A stretch of DNA of 64,000 bases, taken from contig NZ_CP073653.1 of the NCBI RefSeq assembly GCF_018223745.1, forward strand, positions 2,632,001 through 2,696,000, given 5' to 3'. The translations under genes were made by a program, and so were the position numbers. This document shows positions 1 to 9,854 of this stretch, piece after piece; the stretch's first letter is position 1; the number at the start of each line of letters is the position of its first letter. This stretch comes from Clostridium beijerinckii (lineage in GTDB: Bacteria; Bacillota; Clostridia; Clostridiales; Clostridiaceae). The notes below the pieces were generated by a model. It was not told the DNA's origin, did no database searches, and saw nothing but the letters and a program-made list of their open reading frames with translations.

Positions 1-305
1 TCGCCAAATGGCAAAAAGAAGACTATTAAGAAAAGATAAAATAGTAAATAGCATTGTAAAATTGCTGAAATGAAAGAATAAAGTGTTTTTGTTAGATCTT
101 ATATTTAGTTCATGAGTTGTAGCAATTTACTAATTTAATCGATAGTATATATTGAAATTAAGAATAAGTTATTGATTTTTCAGCATGTATTTGCATACAT
201 GCTGAAGTTAAATTTCTACATTTTGATCCTAATTTGGTAGTTAAGTATTAGAGTGCTAGATGTGGATTTTTATTATTTCGGTATGATTAAGAGAAAGGGG
301 TAAAA
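1..305. other. upstream intergenic stretch
   Basis: No gene can be supported. The first ~75 bases contain short open frames that stop at once and could be the tail of a gene left of the window, but none is recognisable. The rest is AT-rich and contains one strong hairpin (179-206) and an AAAGGGG ribosome site (294-300) for the transporter that starts at 306. Confidence 0.4.
179..206 (+). terminator. 12-bp perfect hairpin, possible terminator
   Basis: Arms TTCAGCATGTAT and ATACATGCTGAA pair perfectly around a TTGC loop. Only a weak T-rich stretch follows (GTTAAATTTC), so it may end an upstream transcript or sit in the leader of the transporter gene. Confidence 0.35.
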
Positions 306-1217
306 ATGGGGGATATTTTAATAAAAGCGTTTAGCTTTATATTGATTATTGCGATAGGATATAGTTTTAAAAGGATAGGGGTTTTTGGGCCTAAAGACTA
401 TAAAATTATAACTAAAATTATAATGAATATTACTTTACCGTGTGCACTTATTACTGGATTTGCAAATTTTAAAATGGATACATCAATGCTTTTTATTATT
501 TTGCTTGGATTTTTGGGAAACATTATAATGTCTTTCGTTGGTTTTGTTTTAGCTAGGAATAAGGATAATAAAGAAAAAGCCTTTAATATGCTAAATTTAG
601 CTGGATATAATATAGGATGTTTTACCCTACCATATGTGCAGAGTTTTATGGGTGCATATGCTGTTGGGATAACAAGTCTCTTTGATATAGGTAATTCGAT
701 TATGTGTACAGGAGGCACATATGCACTTGCATCAGGTGTTGTTGGTGAAGGAAATGATCAAAGCATTAGAGCATTTCTTAGAAAAATGTTCTCATCTGTA
801 CCTTTTGATACTTATATGCTTATGTTTATAGTGACAATTACAGGTATTAAGTTGCCACAGGTGATATATACAGTAACTTCAAATCTAAGTGCAGGAAATG
901 CGTTTTTGTCCATGCTTATGATTGGCATGGTTTTTGAATGCAAATTCCGAAAAGAACAGCTAGTTAAAGTTGCTTCTATTATAAGTATACGTTACTTGTT
1001 TGCAGCAATATTTGCAGTTATTATTTATTTTTGTGTACCGTTCTCAATGGAAATTAAGCATGTACTAGTTATTTTGGTATTTGGCCCAGTTCCTGTTCTT
1101 GCACCAGTCTTTACGGCTAGATGTAAATGTGATGAAGGCTTAGCGGGGGTAGTAAATTCTTTATGTATACCTATAAGCATAGTTATAATAACTTTATTGT
1201 TGTTTATTATTAATTAG
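306..1217 (+). CDS. AEC-family transporter (auxin efflux carrier type)
   Basis: A 303-residue, strongly hydrophobic protein with about ten predicted membrane segments. It is a permease of the auxin efflux carrier/malonate transporter family, which moves small organic acids. The family pattern is visible as NITLPCALI near residues 41-49 and the mid-protein segment YNIGCFTLP near 100-108. A short charged loop (NKDNKEK) splits the two halves. The start has AAAGGGG 5 bases upstream. It stands alone, followed by its own hairpin terminator, with no enzyme beside it to suggest a substrate. The family call is firm; the substrate is unknown. Confidence 0.8.
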   Translation: MGDILIKAFSFILIIAIGYSFKRIGVFGPKDYKIITKIIMNITLPCALITGFANFKMDTSMLFIILLGFLGNIIMSFVGFVLARNKDNKEKAFNMLNLAGYNIGCFTLPYVQSFMGAYAVGITSLFDIGNSIMCTGGTYALASGVVGEGNDQSIRAFLRKMFSSVPFDTYMLMFIVTITGIKLPQVIYTVTSNLSAGNAFLSMLMIGMVFECKFRKEQLVKVASIISIRYLFAAIFAVIIYFCVPFSMEIKHVLVILVFGPVPVLAPVFTARCKCDEGLAGVVNSLCIPISIVIITLLLFIIN

Positions 1218-1252
1218 TATAATCGAAAAAGTAATATTTTGATAAATGGATT

Positions 1253-1288
1253 AAACCACTAGGCATAAAAAGCATGTGGTTTTTTGTT
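1253..1288 (+). terminator. intrinsic terminator after the AEC transporter
   Basis: Arms AAACCAC (1253-1259) and GTGGTTT (1276-1282) are followed by a T-run. The stem is short but the T-tract is good. Confidence 0.6.
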
Positions 1289-1477
1289 ATGTTAATAAAT
1301 TATTTACTAACATAATACGTATGTTCTAATAATAAATCTATATTTAAAACTCTAGAGGTCAAAGTGTCCACTTAAATCTAATAGAAAGTAAAAAGATAAT
1401 TGTGATATATATAGATAATATTTCTAAAATATTATATAATAATTATTATTATTTAAGATTTTAAGGAGGAGATGAAA

Positions 1478-2236
1478 TTGAAAAAATTAATCTCATGGAA
1501 CGTAAATGGGTTAAGAGCCTGCGTAAAAAAAGGCTTTTTAGAATATTTTAAGGAAATAGATGCTGATATATTTTGCATACAAGAAAGTAAACTTCAAGAA
1601 GGTCAAATAGATTTGGAACTAGATGGATATACAAGTTACTGGAATTATGCTGAAAAGAAAGGTTATTCAGGCACTGCTGTATTTACAAAAGAGGAGCCTT
1701 TAACTGTAAAAAGAGGTATTGGGATAGAAGAACATGATAACGAAGGAAGGGTACTTACTTTAGAGTATGGTAATTTTTACTTAGTAAATGTTTATACTCC
1801 TAATTCTAAGCAAGGATTAGAAAGACTTGATTATAGAATGGTATGGGAAGATGTATTTAGAAAATATTTAAAAGAACTTGAGAAAAACAAACCTGTAATA
1901 ATTTGTGGGGATTTAAATGTTGCACATAAAGAAATAGATTTAAAAAATCCTACATCTAATAGAAAAAATGCAGGATTTACAGATGAGGAAAGATCTAAGA
2001 TAACTGAACTATTAGAAGCAGGATTTATAGATACATATAGATATTTCTATCCTGATAAAGAAGGCATGTACTCATGGTGGTCGTATAGATTTAATGCCAG
2101 AGCTAATAATGCTGGATGGAGAATAGATTATTTCTTGGTTTCAGAAAGTCTTAAGGATAAATTAGAAGATGCAAAAATTCATATGGAAGTAACAGGATCA
2201 GATCATTGTCCAGTTGAGTTGACAATTAATCTATAA
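1478..2236 (+). CDS. xth: exodeoxyribonuclease III (AP endonuclease)
   Basis: DNA-repair nuclease that cuts at abasic sites and degrades 3' ends of duplex DNA, in the cytoplasm. The whole endonuclease/exonuclease/phosphatase fold is present. Counting from the upstream ATG, there is N10-V-N, metal-binding E38 in QESK, GDLN (146-149) and the C-terminal SDH (243-245). Length (~252) is normal for the family. Start choice: AAGGAGGA (1463-1470) lies only 2 bases before the ATG at 1472 but 8 bases before an in-frame TTG at 1478, so the TTG start (MKKLISWNVNG) is preferred. Monocistronic, closed by a strong bidirectional terminator. Confidence 0.93.
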   Translation: MKKLISWNVNGLRACVKKGFLEYFKEIDADIFCIQESKLQEGQIDLELDGYTSYWNYAEKKGYSGTAVFTKEEPLTVKRGIGIEEHDNEGRVLTLEYGNFYLVNVYTPNSKQGLERLDYRMVWEDVFRKYLKELEKNKPVIICGDLNVAHKEIDLKNPTSNRKNAGFTDEERSKITELLEAGFIDTYRYFYPDKEGMYSWWSYRFNARANNAGWRIDYFLVSESLKDKLEDAKIHMEVTGSDHCPVELTINL

Positions 2237-2241
2237 TAGAT

Positions 2242-2294
2242 AAAAAACAAAGCATAATAACTATATTTGAGTAGTTGGTTATGCTTTGTTTTTT
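2242..2294. terminator. bidirectional terminator between convergent genes
   Basis: A 16-bp perfect stem (2242-2257 with 2279-2294) has A-rich and T-rich flanks, so it works as a terminator on both strands. It separates exonuclease III (plus) from the DUF624 gene (minus). Confidence 0.85.
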
Positions 2295-2297
2295 TAC

Positions 2298-2975
2298 TCA
2301 TTGTACAATAAATCTTTTTATGCCTATCCAAGCGGTAAAGCTGGAAATGAAAGATAGTATACCAAATGTAAGCATCAAGAAAAGCGGAAGTGATATAGGA
2401 AAAAAGAAAATATGAATTCCTAATATTAGTGCACAGGCTAATTCGCCTAACAATGTATTTCTTATACACACAATACAAAGTAATATAGAATTTTTAAAAA
2501 CATCTTTTAGAGGAAGAGAAACAGTAGTAAGCAACGGATAAATATACATGGATGCAAGTGCAAGTAAAACTGTGATAAAAAGACATAAATAGAAAACAAA
2601 ATAGAAAATAGATTTCTCTTGAGCTAATTTTAAATAAAAGGATAGTGAAACACCTAAAAATGAAAATGCAATTAATATTATTAATCCACTAAATAATGAT
2701 TGTTTCCAGTTGTTTTTAAAGGCTTCATGGAAATCTGAAAAAATATAAGTATGCTTTCTTTGGATCATAGACATTAAAATTGAAGTCATAGCACCGAAAG
2801 CTGGACCGATTGTAATAATAGGGAGGGAATATAAAACAAAGACAAAATTCAATTTAATTATATCCCAAAATCTCATAGTAAATAATTCAAAAAATAAATG
2901 TATACCTTCCTTTGGAGGCTCGTCCTTTTCTATATCAGGACCTTCGCGTTCGAAATTTGGGGTTAATAGTTTCAT
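2298..2975 (-). CDS. DUF624 / YesL-like membrane protein
   Basis: A 225-residue membrane protein with about five hydrophobic segments. The N-terminal block MRFWDIIKLNFVFVLYSLP followed by GPAFGA is typical of the DUF624 (YesL) family. These proteins are usually found with oligosaccharide ABC importers and two-component systems and have no proven function. The frame is open further upstream, but the ATG at 2975 has GAGGAG 10 bases ahead and an upstream minus-strand promoter (3046-3074), so translation most likely starts here. It is divergent from the arabinose-type importer that starts at 3536, the usual context for YesL. Family call good, role unknown. Confidence 0.8.
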   Translation of the reverse strand: MKLLTPNFEREGPDIEKDEPPKEGIHLFFELFTMRFWDIIKLNFVFVLYSLPIITIGPAFGAMTSILMSMIQRKHTYIFSDFHEAFKNNWKQSLFSGLIILIAFSFLGVSLSFYLKLAQEKSIFYFVFYLCLFITVLLALASMYIYPLLTTVSLPLKDVFKNSILLCIVCIRNTLLGELACALILGIHIFFFPISLPLFLMLTFGILSFISSFTAWIGIKRFIVQ

Positions 2976-3045
2976 ATTAATCAATCTCCTCAAATAAAAT
3001 TTACCTAATATTATTGATATATTTATTTTAGATAAGTTTAAAGAT

Positions 3046-3074
3046 AGTATATCATTTGAAAATTTAAAGTTCAA
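3046..3074 (-). promoter_or_regulatory. sigma-A promoter for the DUF624 gene
   Basis: On the minus strand: TTGAAC (3069-3074), 17-bp spacer, TATACT (3046-3051). Transcription would start near 3040, which fits the ATG at 2975 and argues against a longer N terminus. Confidence 0.6.
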
Positions 3075-3203
3075 GATTATAAAAACATTTACATGCCATT
3101 AAGAAGTTCGTTATAATATAAAACATCTTAAGTTTTGTATAAAAAGGTCAAAATATGATTTAAATAAATCTAAAATAATTTAAATAAATATAACTTGAAA
3201 GTA

Positions 3204-3258
3204 TTGACTTTAATAGATATAAGTATATAATAAATTTATGATAATAAGTTGCAACTTA
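3204..3258 (+). promoter_or_regulatory. promoter plus palindromic operator for the arabinose ABC operon
   Basis: TTGACT (3204-3209), 16-bp spacer, TATAAT (3226-3231). Just past the expected start of transcription lies a perfect 14-bp palindrome, TAAGTTGCAACTTA (3245-3258), well placed for a repressor. The long leader to 3536 also holds TTGTACAA (3411-3418), which resembles AraR-type half-sites, but that match is weak. Confidence 0.6.
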
Positions 3259-3356
3259 AAAATAATGCATATGAAAAGGATTACTGGTGGCAAAATATCG
3301 ATAAATTAACAAAAGAATTAAATAAACTAAAAAAATATATACATAAAATAATTTAA
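3249..3356 (+). other. possible leader peptide or decayed gene end
   Basis: A 35-codon frame opens at TTG 3249 with no ribosome site. It ends in a lysine-rich, helical, protein-like tail; the stretch EKDYWWQNIDKLTKELNK is unlike random AT-rich translation. It may be the C-terminal remnant of a lost gene. No family recognised. Confidence 0.2.
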
Positions 3357-3535
3357 AAGGAATACAAGTTTATTGATATACTTTAAAATTAATTAAAATA
3401 AAGCGCGTATTTGTACAAGCTTTGTTTATAAGAGTTATTTTGATCACTGTTTTTAAAGGCATATATTTAATTAATAAAAATGAAATGGTGTTCACTAAAT
3501 ATATTAACTTCAAATAAATAATGGGAGGTAAAAAT

Positions 3536-4882
3536 ATGAAAAGTGTAAAAATATTAAAAAAACTTGCTGCTATTGCTGCTGTAACATCCATTGCTGCAAC
3601 AATGTTAATCGGATGTGGTGGAAGTAGTTCGAGTACTAGCTCGAGTGGAGGAAAGGATTCAGCATCATCTTCTTCAGGAGATCAGTTAGAAATGTGGACA
3701 TTTATTGAGATGCATAAAACGTTTTATGAAAAGATGTTAGAAAAATGGAATCAGAAAAACCCTGATAAGAAGTTAAATATTAATTTTACAGTTCTTCCTT
3801 ATGATGATATGCATAATAAATTGCAATCTGCACTCTTGTCCGGACAAGGAGCCCCTGATGCATGTGATATAGAAGTTGGAAAATTCCCTAATTTTCTTAA
3901 AGGAGACCCACAATTAGAGAATCTTGATGATGTTATTTCACCTTATAAAGATAAGTTGGTTAAATCTCGTATAGATCTTTACAGTAAAGATGGACATAAT
4001 TATGGACTACCAACACACGTTGGTGCATGTGTAGCATACTACAATACTGAAATCTTAGAAAAGGCGGGGATTGATTATAAATCTATAGCTACCTGGGATG
4101 ATTTTAAAGCAGCAGGTGCTAAATATTATGCTGCAACTGGTAAAAACTTTGGGACAGCAGATACAAGTGCTCAATGGCAAGAAAGTCTTATGCTAGCAGA
4201 ACAAAAATCAGATTTTACTGATGCGGATGGTAAGCCACAATTAAATAGTCCGCAAATGGTTAAAGCACTTACTACGTTAAGAGATTTACAAGATGCCCAT
4301 GCAATAGCTACTATTCCAGGTGGACAACCTGACCAAACAGATGCTGAAGGTGCGATAAATAATGGGGACTATGCAGTTGCAATTATGCCTCTTTGGTATA
4401 TGTCAAGATTTTTACAATACATGCCTGATCAAGCAGGTAAATGGGCAATTGCTCCGGCTCCAGTATTTGAAAAAGGTCAACTACGTTCTGTAGGTTTAGG
4501 TGGTACAGGTACAGCTGTAACTAAAACAGCTAAGAATAAAGAAAATCTTAAAGAATTCTTAGCATATGCAAAACTTTCAGATGAAGGTGAACAGGCAATA
4601 TGGGAAGATTTAGGCTTCGATCCATGCAATACTGATTTATGGACTAAAAATGATATTACTCATAATCCAGAAAATAAGTTTGTAAAATACTTTAAGACTA
4701 ATCCTTTTGATACATTAAACGAAATCAAAAATGAAATACAATTAATTAAATCAAATGATGCTATTCCAAGTATAAACAACGTTTTAAATACAGTTACATT
4801 AAATAGCATATTTGAAGATAAAAAAGATATAAAACAAGCATTAGATGAAGCACAGCAACAAGTAGAAAATGAATTGAAATAA
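3536..4882 (+). CDS. sugar ABC transporter substrate-binding lipoprotein (AraN-like)
   Basis: A 448-residue extracellular solute-binding protein of family 1, the capture component of an oligosaccharide importer. It has a lysine-rich signal peptide and a lipobox LIGC, then a Ser-rich linker, so it is a membrane-anchored lipoprotein. An in-frame ATG at 3521 overlaps the GGGAGG ribosome site; the ATG at 3536 is correctly spaced and begins MKSVKILKK, the natural signal-peptide start. Two permeases and a GH51 arabinofuranosidase follow, so the cargo is probably arabino-oligosaccharides, as for Bacillus AraN. The substrate is inferred from context. Confidence 0.85.
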   Translation: MKSVKILKKLAAIAAVTSIAATMLIGCGGSSSSTSSSGGKDSASSSSGDQLEMWTFIEMHKTFYEKMLEKWNQKNPDKKLNINFTVLPYDDMHNKLQSALLSGQGAPDACDIEVGKFPNFLKGDPQLENLDDVISPYKDKLVKSRIDLYSKDGHNYGLPTHVGACVAYYNTEILEKAGIDYKSIATWDDFKAAGAKYYAATGKNFGTADTSAQWQESLMLAEQKSDFTDADGKPQLNSPQMVKALTTLRDLQDAHAIATIPGGQPDQTDAEGAINNGDYAVAIMPLWYMSRFLQYMPDQAGKWAIAPAPVFEKGQLRSVGLGGTGTAVTKTAKNKENLKEFLAYAKLSDEGEQAIWEDLGFDPCNTDLWTKNDITHNPENKFVKYFKTNPFDTLNEIKNEIQLIKSNDAIPSINNVLNTVTLNSIFEDKKDIKQALDEAQQQVENELK

Positions 4883-4896
4883 TTAAAAACATCCAC

Positions 4897-4946
4897 ACAG
4901 AGAAGCTTTTTACAAGCATATTGAGTTACAAAGATGGCTTCTCTGT
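4897..4946 (+). terminator. intercistronic hairpin after the binding-protein gene
   Basis: A 10-bp perfect stem, ACAGAGAAGC (4897-4906) with GCTTCTCTGT (4937-4946), is followed by ATTATTT. It lies inside the operon, before the permease, so it is more likely an attenuator or 3'-end stabiliser that keeps the binding protein more abundant than the permeases. Confidence 0.6.
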
Positions 4947-4978
4947 ATTATTTAAGCGTGGGAGGAGGAAGTTAAGAA

Positions 4979-5869
4979 ATGGTAAAGAGATTTATATATA
5001 ATAAAAAAGCAGCACCATATGTATTTATATTACCATTTATTCTTGTATTTTTACTTTTTTTCATATCTCCAATGGTAAATACGGTAATAATGAGCTTTGA
5101 GAATGTATTACCAGGATCGAGAAAATTTGTTGGGTTTGAAAATTATACAAAACTATTAGGGGATAAGGTTTTCTTAGTTGCGTTATGGAACAGCTTTAAA
5201 TATATGATATGGACATTGATATTGCTTATTCCAATTCCAATGATACTTGCATGTATAATAGACAGCAAACTAATGGTTGGAAAAGAATTCTTTAAATCTG
5301 CATTATATTTACCGGCTTTAACATCTGTTGCTGTGGCAGGTATAATATTTAGATTTGCCTTTGGAGAACAATCTACTTCATTAATGAATCAGGTTGTTGC
5401 GCTATTTGGAATGGATCCATTTAAATGGCTAAAAAATGGAACTACAGGATTTATAGTATTGCTAGTATTGGCATGTTGGAGATGGACTGGTGTTAATATG
5501 TTATATTTCTTATCAGGACTTAAAAACATTCCTGCGGAATTATATGAATCAGCTGATATAGATGGAGCAAATACATTGCAAAAGTTTAGATATATAACAA
5601 TACCTCAACTTAAACCGACAACAATTTATGTGCTTACTATATCTATTTACGCAGGTCTTGCAATGTTTATAGAAAGTTATATGGTATTTAATGGCAATAA
5701 CTCGCCTAATAATATAGGTCTTACAATTGTAGGATATTTATACAGACAAGGTATTGAAAAAAATGCCATGGGTTATGCATCTGCTGTAGGATTAGTATTG
5801 TTTATTATAGGAATGGCTATTAATTTAGTGCAATTAAAACTAAATGGAACATTTAAGAAAGGAGATTAG
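4979..5869 (+). CDS. sugar ABC transporter permease (AraP/MalF-like)
   Basis: A 296-residue inner-membrane permease of the MalF/UgpA family with six predicted membrane helices. The cytoplasmic EAA loop that docks the ATPase is clear: ELYESADIDGANTLQKFR then ITIPQLKP, about residues 187-212. It forms the translocation pore with the next gene product. No ATPase gene lies in the operon, so a shared MsmX-type ATPase encoded elsewhere is expected, as in Bacillus subtilis. A GGAGG site precedes the ATG. The stop is followed by 1 base and then the next start. Confidence 0.85.
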   Translation: MVKRFIYNKKAAPYVFILPFILVFLLFFISPMVNTVIMSFENVLPGSRKFVGFENYTKLLGDKVFLVALWNSFKYMIWTLILLIPIPMILACIIDSKLMVGKEFFKSALYLPALTSVAVAGIIFRFAFGEQSTSLMNQVVALFGMDPFKWLKNGTTGFIVLLVLACWRWTGVNMLYFLSGLKNIPAELYESADIDGANTLQKFRYITIPQLKPTTIYVLTISIYAGLAMFIESYMVFNGNNSPNNIGLTIVGYLYRQGIEKNAMGYASAVGLVLFIIGMAINLVQLKLNGTFKKGD

Positions 5870-5870
5870 T

Positions 5871-6761
5871 ATGCAAAGCAATATTAGTTTGAATAATAAA
5901 AAAAATACGCAAAAAAATGCAGTAAGTCATGTAAAAAATTTGCCAAAAAGAATATTAATTTTTATGCTTTTTGCAGTCATAGCCGTAATATTACTAATTC
6001 CCTTTTATACATTATTTGTTTCTACGTTCAAGGATGGTGCATTAGTAATAGCAAATGGTATGGATGTATCAATAGATACTGCTAAAATGTCGTTTAAAAA
6101 TTATATAATTCTATTCACAGAAAAAAATAGCTTATTTACATGGTTTTTTAATAGTTTATTTTTAACTATAGTGCAAGTAGTTTGCCAATTGTTTATCAGC
6201 GCATTTGTTGCATATGGTTTCGCAATGTACGATTTTAAAGGAAAGAATTTTCTATTTATATGTGTTTTATTCGTTATGATGGTACCTTTTGAGATTTTAA
6301 TGTTACCTTTATATAACCAAATAAGTGATATGCATTTAACAAATACCTATATTGGAATAATTTTGCCGACTATAGCAAGTGCATCAACTATATTTTTCTT
6401 TAGGCAATACCTCTCCGGAATACCAAGAGACCTTGTTGAGGCAGGTAGGATAGATGGGGCATCGGAATATGGCATTTTCTTCAGATTAATTTTACCGATT
6501 ATGAAGCCATCTTTTGCGGCAATGGCTATATTAAATGCAATGTTTAGTTGGAATAACTTATTATGGCCAATGTTAGTGTTGAAAGATGGTGCAAAATTTA
6601 CTTTACCAATAGGATTAAATACATTATTAACGCCTTATGGAAACAACTATAATTTATTATTTGTAGGTTCTTTCATTTCAGTAATACCAGTATTTATTTT
6701 ATTTGCATGCTTCCAAAAATATTTTGTAGAAGGTATGACAGCTGGAGCTGTAAAGGGGTAA
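5871..6761 (+). CDS. sugar ABC transporter permease (AraQ/MalG-like)
   Basis: A 296-residue permease of the MalG/UgpE family, the second half of the importer pore. The EAA loop reads DLVEAGRIDGASEYGIF then RLILPIMKP, and the C terminus (VEGMTAGAVKG) is the classic end of this subfamily. An in-frame ATG at 5844 lies inside the upstream permease; AAAGGAG (to 5864) is correctly spaced for the ATG at 5871, so that start is used. Translation is probably coupled to the upstream permease. Substrate inferred as arabinosides from the adjoining GH51 gene. Confidence 0.85.
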   Translation: MQSNISLNNKKNTQKNAVSHVKNLPKRILIFMLFAVIAVILLIPFYTLFVSTFKDGALVIANGMDVSIDTAKMSFKNYIILFTEKNSLFTWFFNSLFLTIVQVVCQLFISAFVAYGFAMYDFKGKNFLFICVLFVMMVPFEILMLPLYNQISDMHLTNTYIGIILPTIASASTIFFFRQYLSGIPRDLVEAGRIDGASEYGIFFRLILPIMKPSFAAMAILNAMFSWNNLLWPMLVLKDGAKFTLPIGLNTLLTPYGNNYNLLFVGSFISVIPVFILFACFQKYFVEGMTAGAVKG

Positions 6762-6818
6762 TATGATTTGATTTTCACTAAGGACTAGAAAGTCCAAACT
6801 AAATACTTAAGGAGATGA

Positions 6819-8342
<1,524 letters not shown>

Positions 8343-8357
8343 AAAGTAATATAGATT

Positions 8358-8401
8358 AAATAGGATTTAACGACTAAAATTAATAGTGTTAAATCCTATT
8401 T
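8358..8401 (+). terminator. intrinsic terminator of the arabinose operon
   Basis: A 14-bp stem (AAATAGGATTTAAC with GTTAAATCCTATTT) is followed by a short T-rich tail. Confidence 0.8.
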
Positions 8402-8408
8402 TATTGGC

Positions 8409-8512
8409 AAAGAATCACATCCATCAAAATTACCAATGAAACATTCCATATTATGACAACTGCGATTACAAAAGTATATTACTTATTTCTGGTTAGAAAA
8501 CATTTGAAATGG
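8409..8512 (+). repeat. HA repeat, right-half fragment
   Basis: This matches the right arm of the HA palindromic repeat seen in full at 36174-36396 and 41513-41740: an AGAATCA start, CATC-AAA-TT, AATGAAACATT, then ACTTATTTCTGG. The end, AGAAAACATTTGAAATG, resembles the left arm of the HB module, so HA-right and HB-left are joined with material lost between. It lies 67 bases past the abfA stop. Confidence 0.6.
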
Positions 8513-8522
8513 TATATAAATA

Positions 8523-8567
8523 AAATAAGAAGTAATATTTATGCCCTATAAATATTACTTCTTATTT
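8523..8567. terminator. 20-bp perfect hairpin, bidirectional terminator
   Basis: Arms 8523-8542 and 8548-8567 are perfectly complementary (20 bp) around a GCCCT loop, with A- and T-rich flanks. It lies between convergent abfA and the ArsR-type gene and most likely ends the minus-strand transcript. Confidence 0.75.
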
Positions 8568-8602
8568 ATTATAAAAACGGATCTAATTCAATATATTTTA
8601 AT

Positions 8603-8707
8603 ATATATTGCAAAAATGATTCTTCATTATAATTCTAAAAATATTGCAATAATTTTAGTTGCAATTGTGAATTGTGAAATGTGCATTGTGAATTGCAACA
8701 TATATAT
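8603..8707. repeat. GTGAATT-rich dispersed repeat, copy 1
   Basis: About 100 bases that recur at 54021-54123 with only scattered changes. The core has tandem ATTGTGA units bounded by an inverted pair, GTTGCAATT and AATTGCAAC. Any open frame across it is incidental. Confidence 0.75.
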
Positions 8708-8728
8708 AATTAGATACAATGATCAACA

Positions 8729-9652
8729 TCAAGATTCTTGAGTTAATGTATTATAAACAAGTCTTATGCTTATGCCTTGATTGTAATTGCCAAAGTTTTT
8801 TCCGAAAATAGTTAATCCACCAACGTGTTTTGTTTCTTCTGGAACAGCTAACTTTAGAAGGATATCACTTTTATAATTTAATTCTAAATCTTCTAGAGTG
8901 ACATCTGAAATCTTTATTCCATCAATAAAAGTTCCGAAGGAATTTATGCTTAAAAGTTTTAGTAATCCGTATTGATTCCAATGAGGATTCCACCAAGATG
9001 GAGTCAAAATACCTTTACTATCACCAAAATCTCCAGGACTGGTCCATCTGCCAACATTGACATTATTTAAATAGAAATGTATATCAGATGGCCATATGCT
9101 ACATACTCCAGGAGCTTCTGAACTTATTTCCATAGATATTTGCAATTCAGAGAATACTTCACTTGGTTTTAAATAGTTAGGGATTCTATATTCTATACTT
9201 CCTTTAGTGAACCAAAGAATATCTGCATTAATTCTTTCAGGATCAGCAAAATAATTTGGATTGTCTACCTCTCCTATAATACTATCCTTAGTTGCAATTC
9301 CGCATGTAGGGGCAATATCATAATTAGAATAGTGGCCTATATTTAAATCTATATGATATGAATTTTCTACATCTTGTTTACCAATATCTATTACAAATTT
9401 ATCCTCGTGAAGAGAACATATCTTTTGTAATCCATGCTTTCCAGTTAAATTAGTAGTTTTTATTAATCCACACTCTTCTAATTTTTTTATATGCATAGTA
9501 ACTGCACCATTAGTTAAATCAAGTTTCTCTGATAACTCATTCATATTTAATTGCTTATACTGTGATAAAATCTCTAATATATTCATTCTTACATCCGAAC
9601 TTAAAGCCTTGAAGAGTGGTAAACTTTCCTTTAGATTTGTAATGTGAATCAT
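8729..9652 (-). CDS. ArsR-type HTH regulator with large C-terminal sensor domain
   Basis: A 307-residue DNA-binding protein. Residues ~5-75 form an ArsR-type winged helix (ALSSDVRMNILEILSQ, LNMNELSEKLDLTNGAVTMHIKKLEECGL). The remaining ~220 residues are Trp- and Gly-rich, look beta-structured and carry no metal-binding ELCVC box, so it is not a metal sensor. I do not recognise a named C-terminal family; I infer a carbohydrate-binding beta-sandwich from the location between abfA and an AraC regulator. GAGGAG precedes the ATG. A 10-bp inverted repeat (9688-9715) in its own leader may be an autoregulatory site. Confidence 0.75.
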   Translation of the reverse strand: MIHITNLKESLPLFKALSSDVRMNILEILSQYKQLNMNELSEKLDLTNGAVTMHIKKLEECGLIKTTNLTGKHGLQKICSLHEDKFVIDIGKQDVENSYHIDLNIGHYSNYDIAPTCGIATKDSIIGEVDNPNYFADPERINADILWFTKGSIEYRIPNYLKPSEVFSELQISMEISSEAPGVCSIWPSDIHFYLNNVNVGRWTSPGDFGDSKGILTPSWWNPHWNQYGLLKLLSINSFGTFIDGIKISDVTLEDLELNYKSDILLKLAVPEETKHVGGLTIFGKNFGNYNQGISIRLVYNTLTQES

Positions 9653-9687
9653 AATAATCTCCTCTGTGTTGTTAATATTCGTTGAAT

Positions 9688-9715
9688 CGAAATTAATGTT
9701 TAAATATTAATTTCG
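9688..9715. promoter_or_regulatory. inverted repeat upstream of the ArsR-type gene
   Basis: CGAAATTAAT (9688-9697) and ATTAATTTCG (9706-9715) form a perfect 10-bp dyad with an 8-bp centre, about 35 bases ahead of the minus-strand start. This is a candidate operator for the regulator itself. Confidence 0.4.
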
Positions 9716-9854
9716 GAAAAATTGTACTTAAGTTATAGTTCGTTATAAAATTATCAAATAATAATATACTATGTTAAGATTATTATACCCTTTTATGAAT
9801 TAGATGTGAATAATCATTTTAAATATTTTTAAAATAAAGTCACAATATAAGAAG

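Noticed and set aside
1..75. 3' end of an upstream gene
   Set aside because: All three plus frames stop within about 75 bases and none shows a recognisable ending.
2203..2478. 91-codon minus-strand frame
   Set aside because: It overlaps both exonuclease III and the DUF624 gene and spans their terminator; no ribosome site.
3406..3422. AraR operator around TTGTACAA upstream of the AraN-like gene
   Set aside because: Only an 8-bp palindrome. Similar TTGTAC strings occur by chance elsewhere in the window, and no AraR gene is here.
8541..8741. 66-codon plus-strand frame
   Set aside because: It runs through a terminator hairpin and a dispersed GTGAATT repeat, has no ribosome site, and its tail matches the chance frame over the second repeat copy at 54072.
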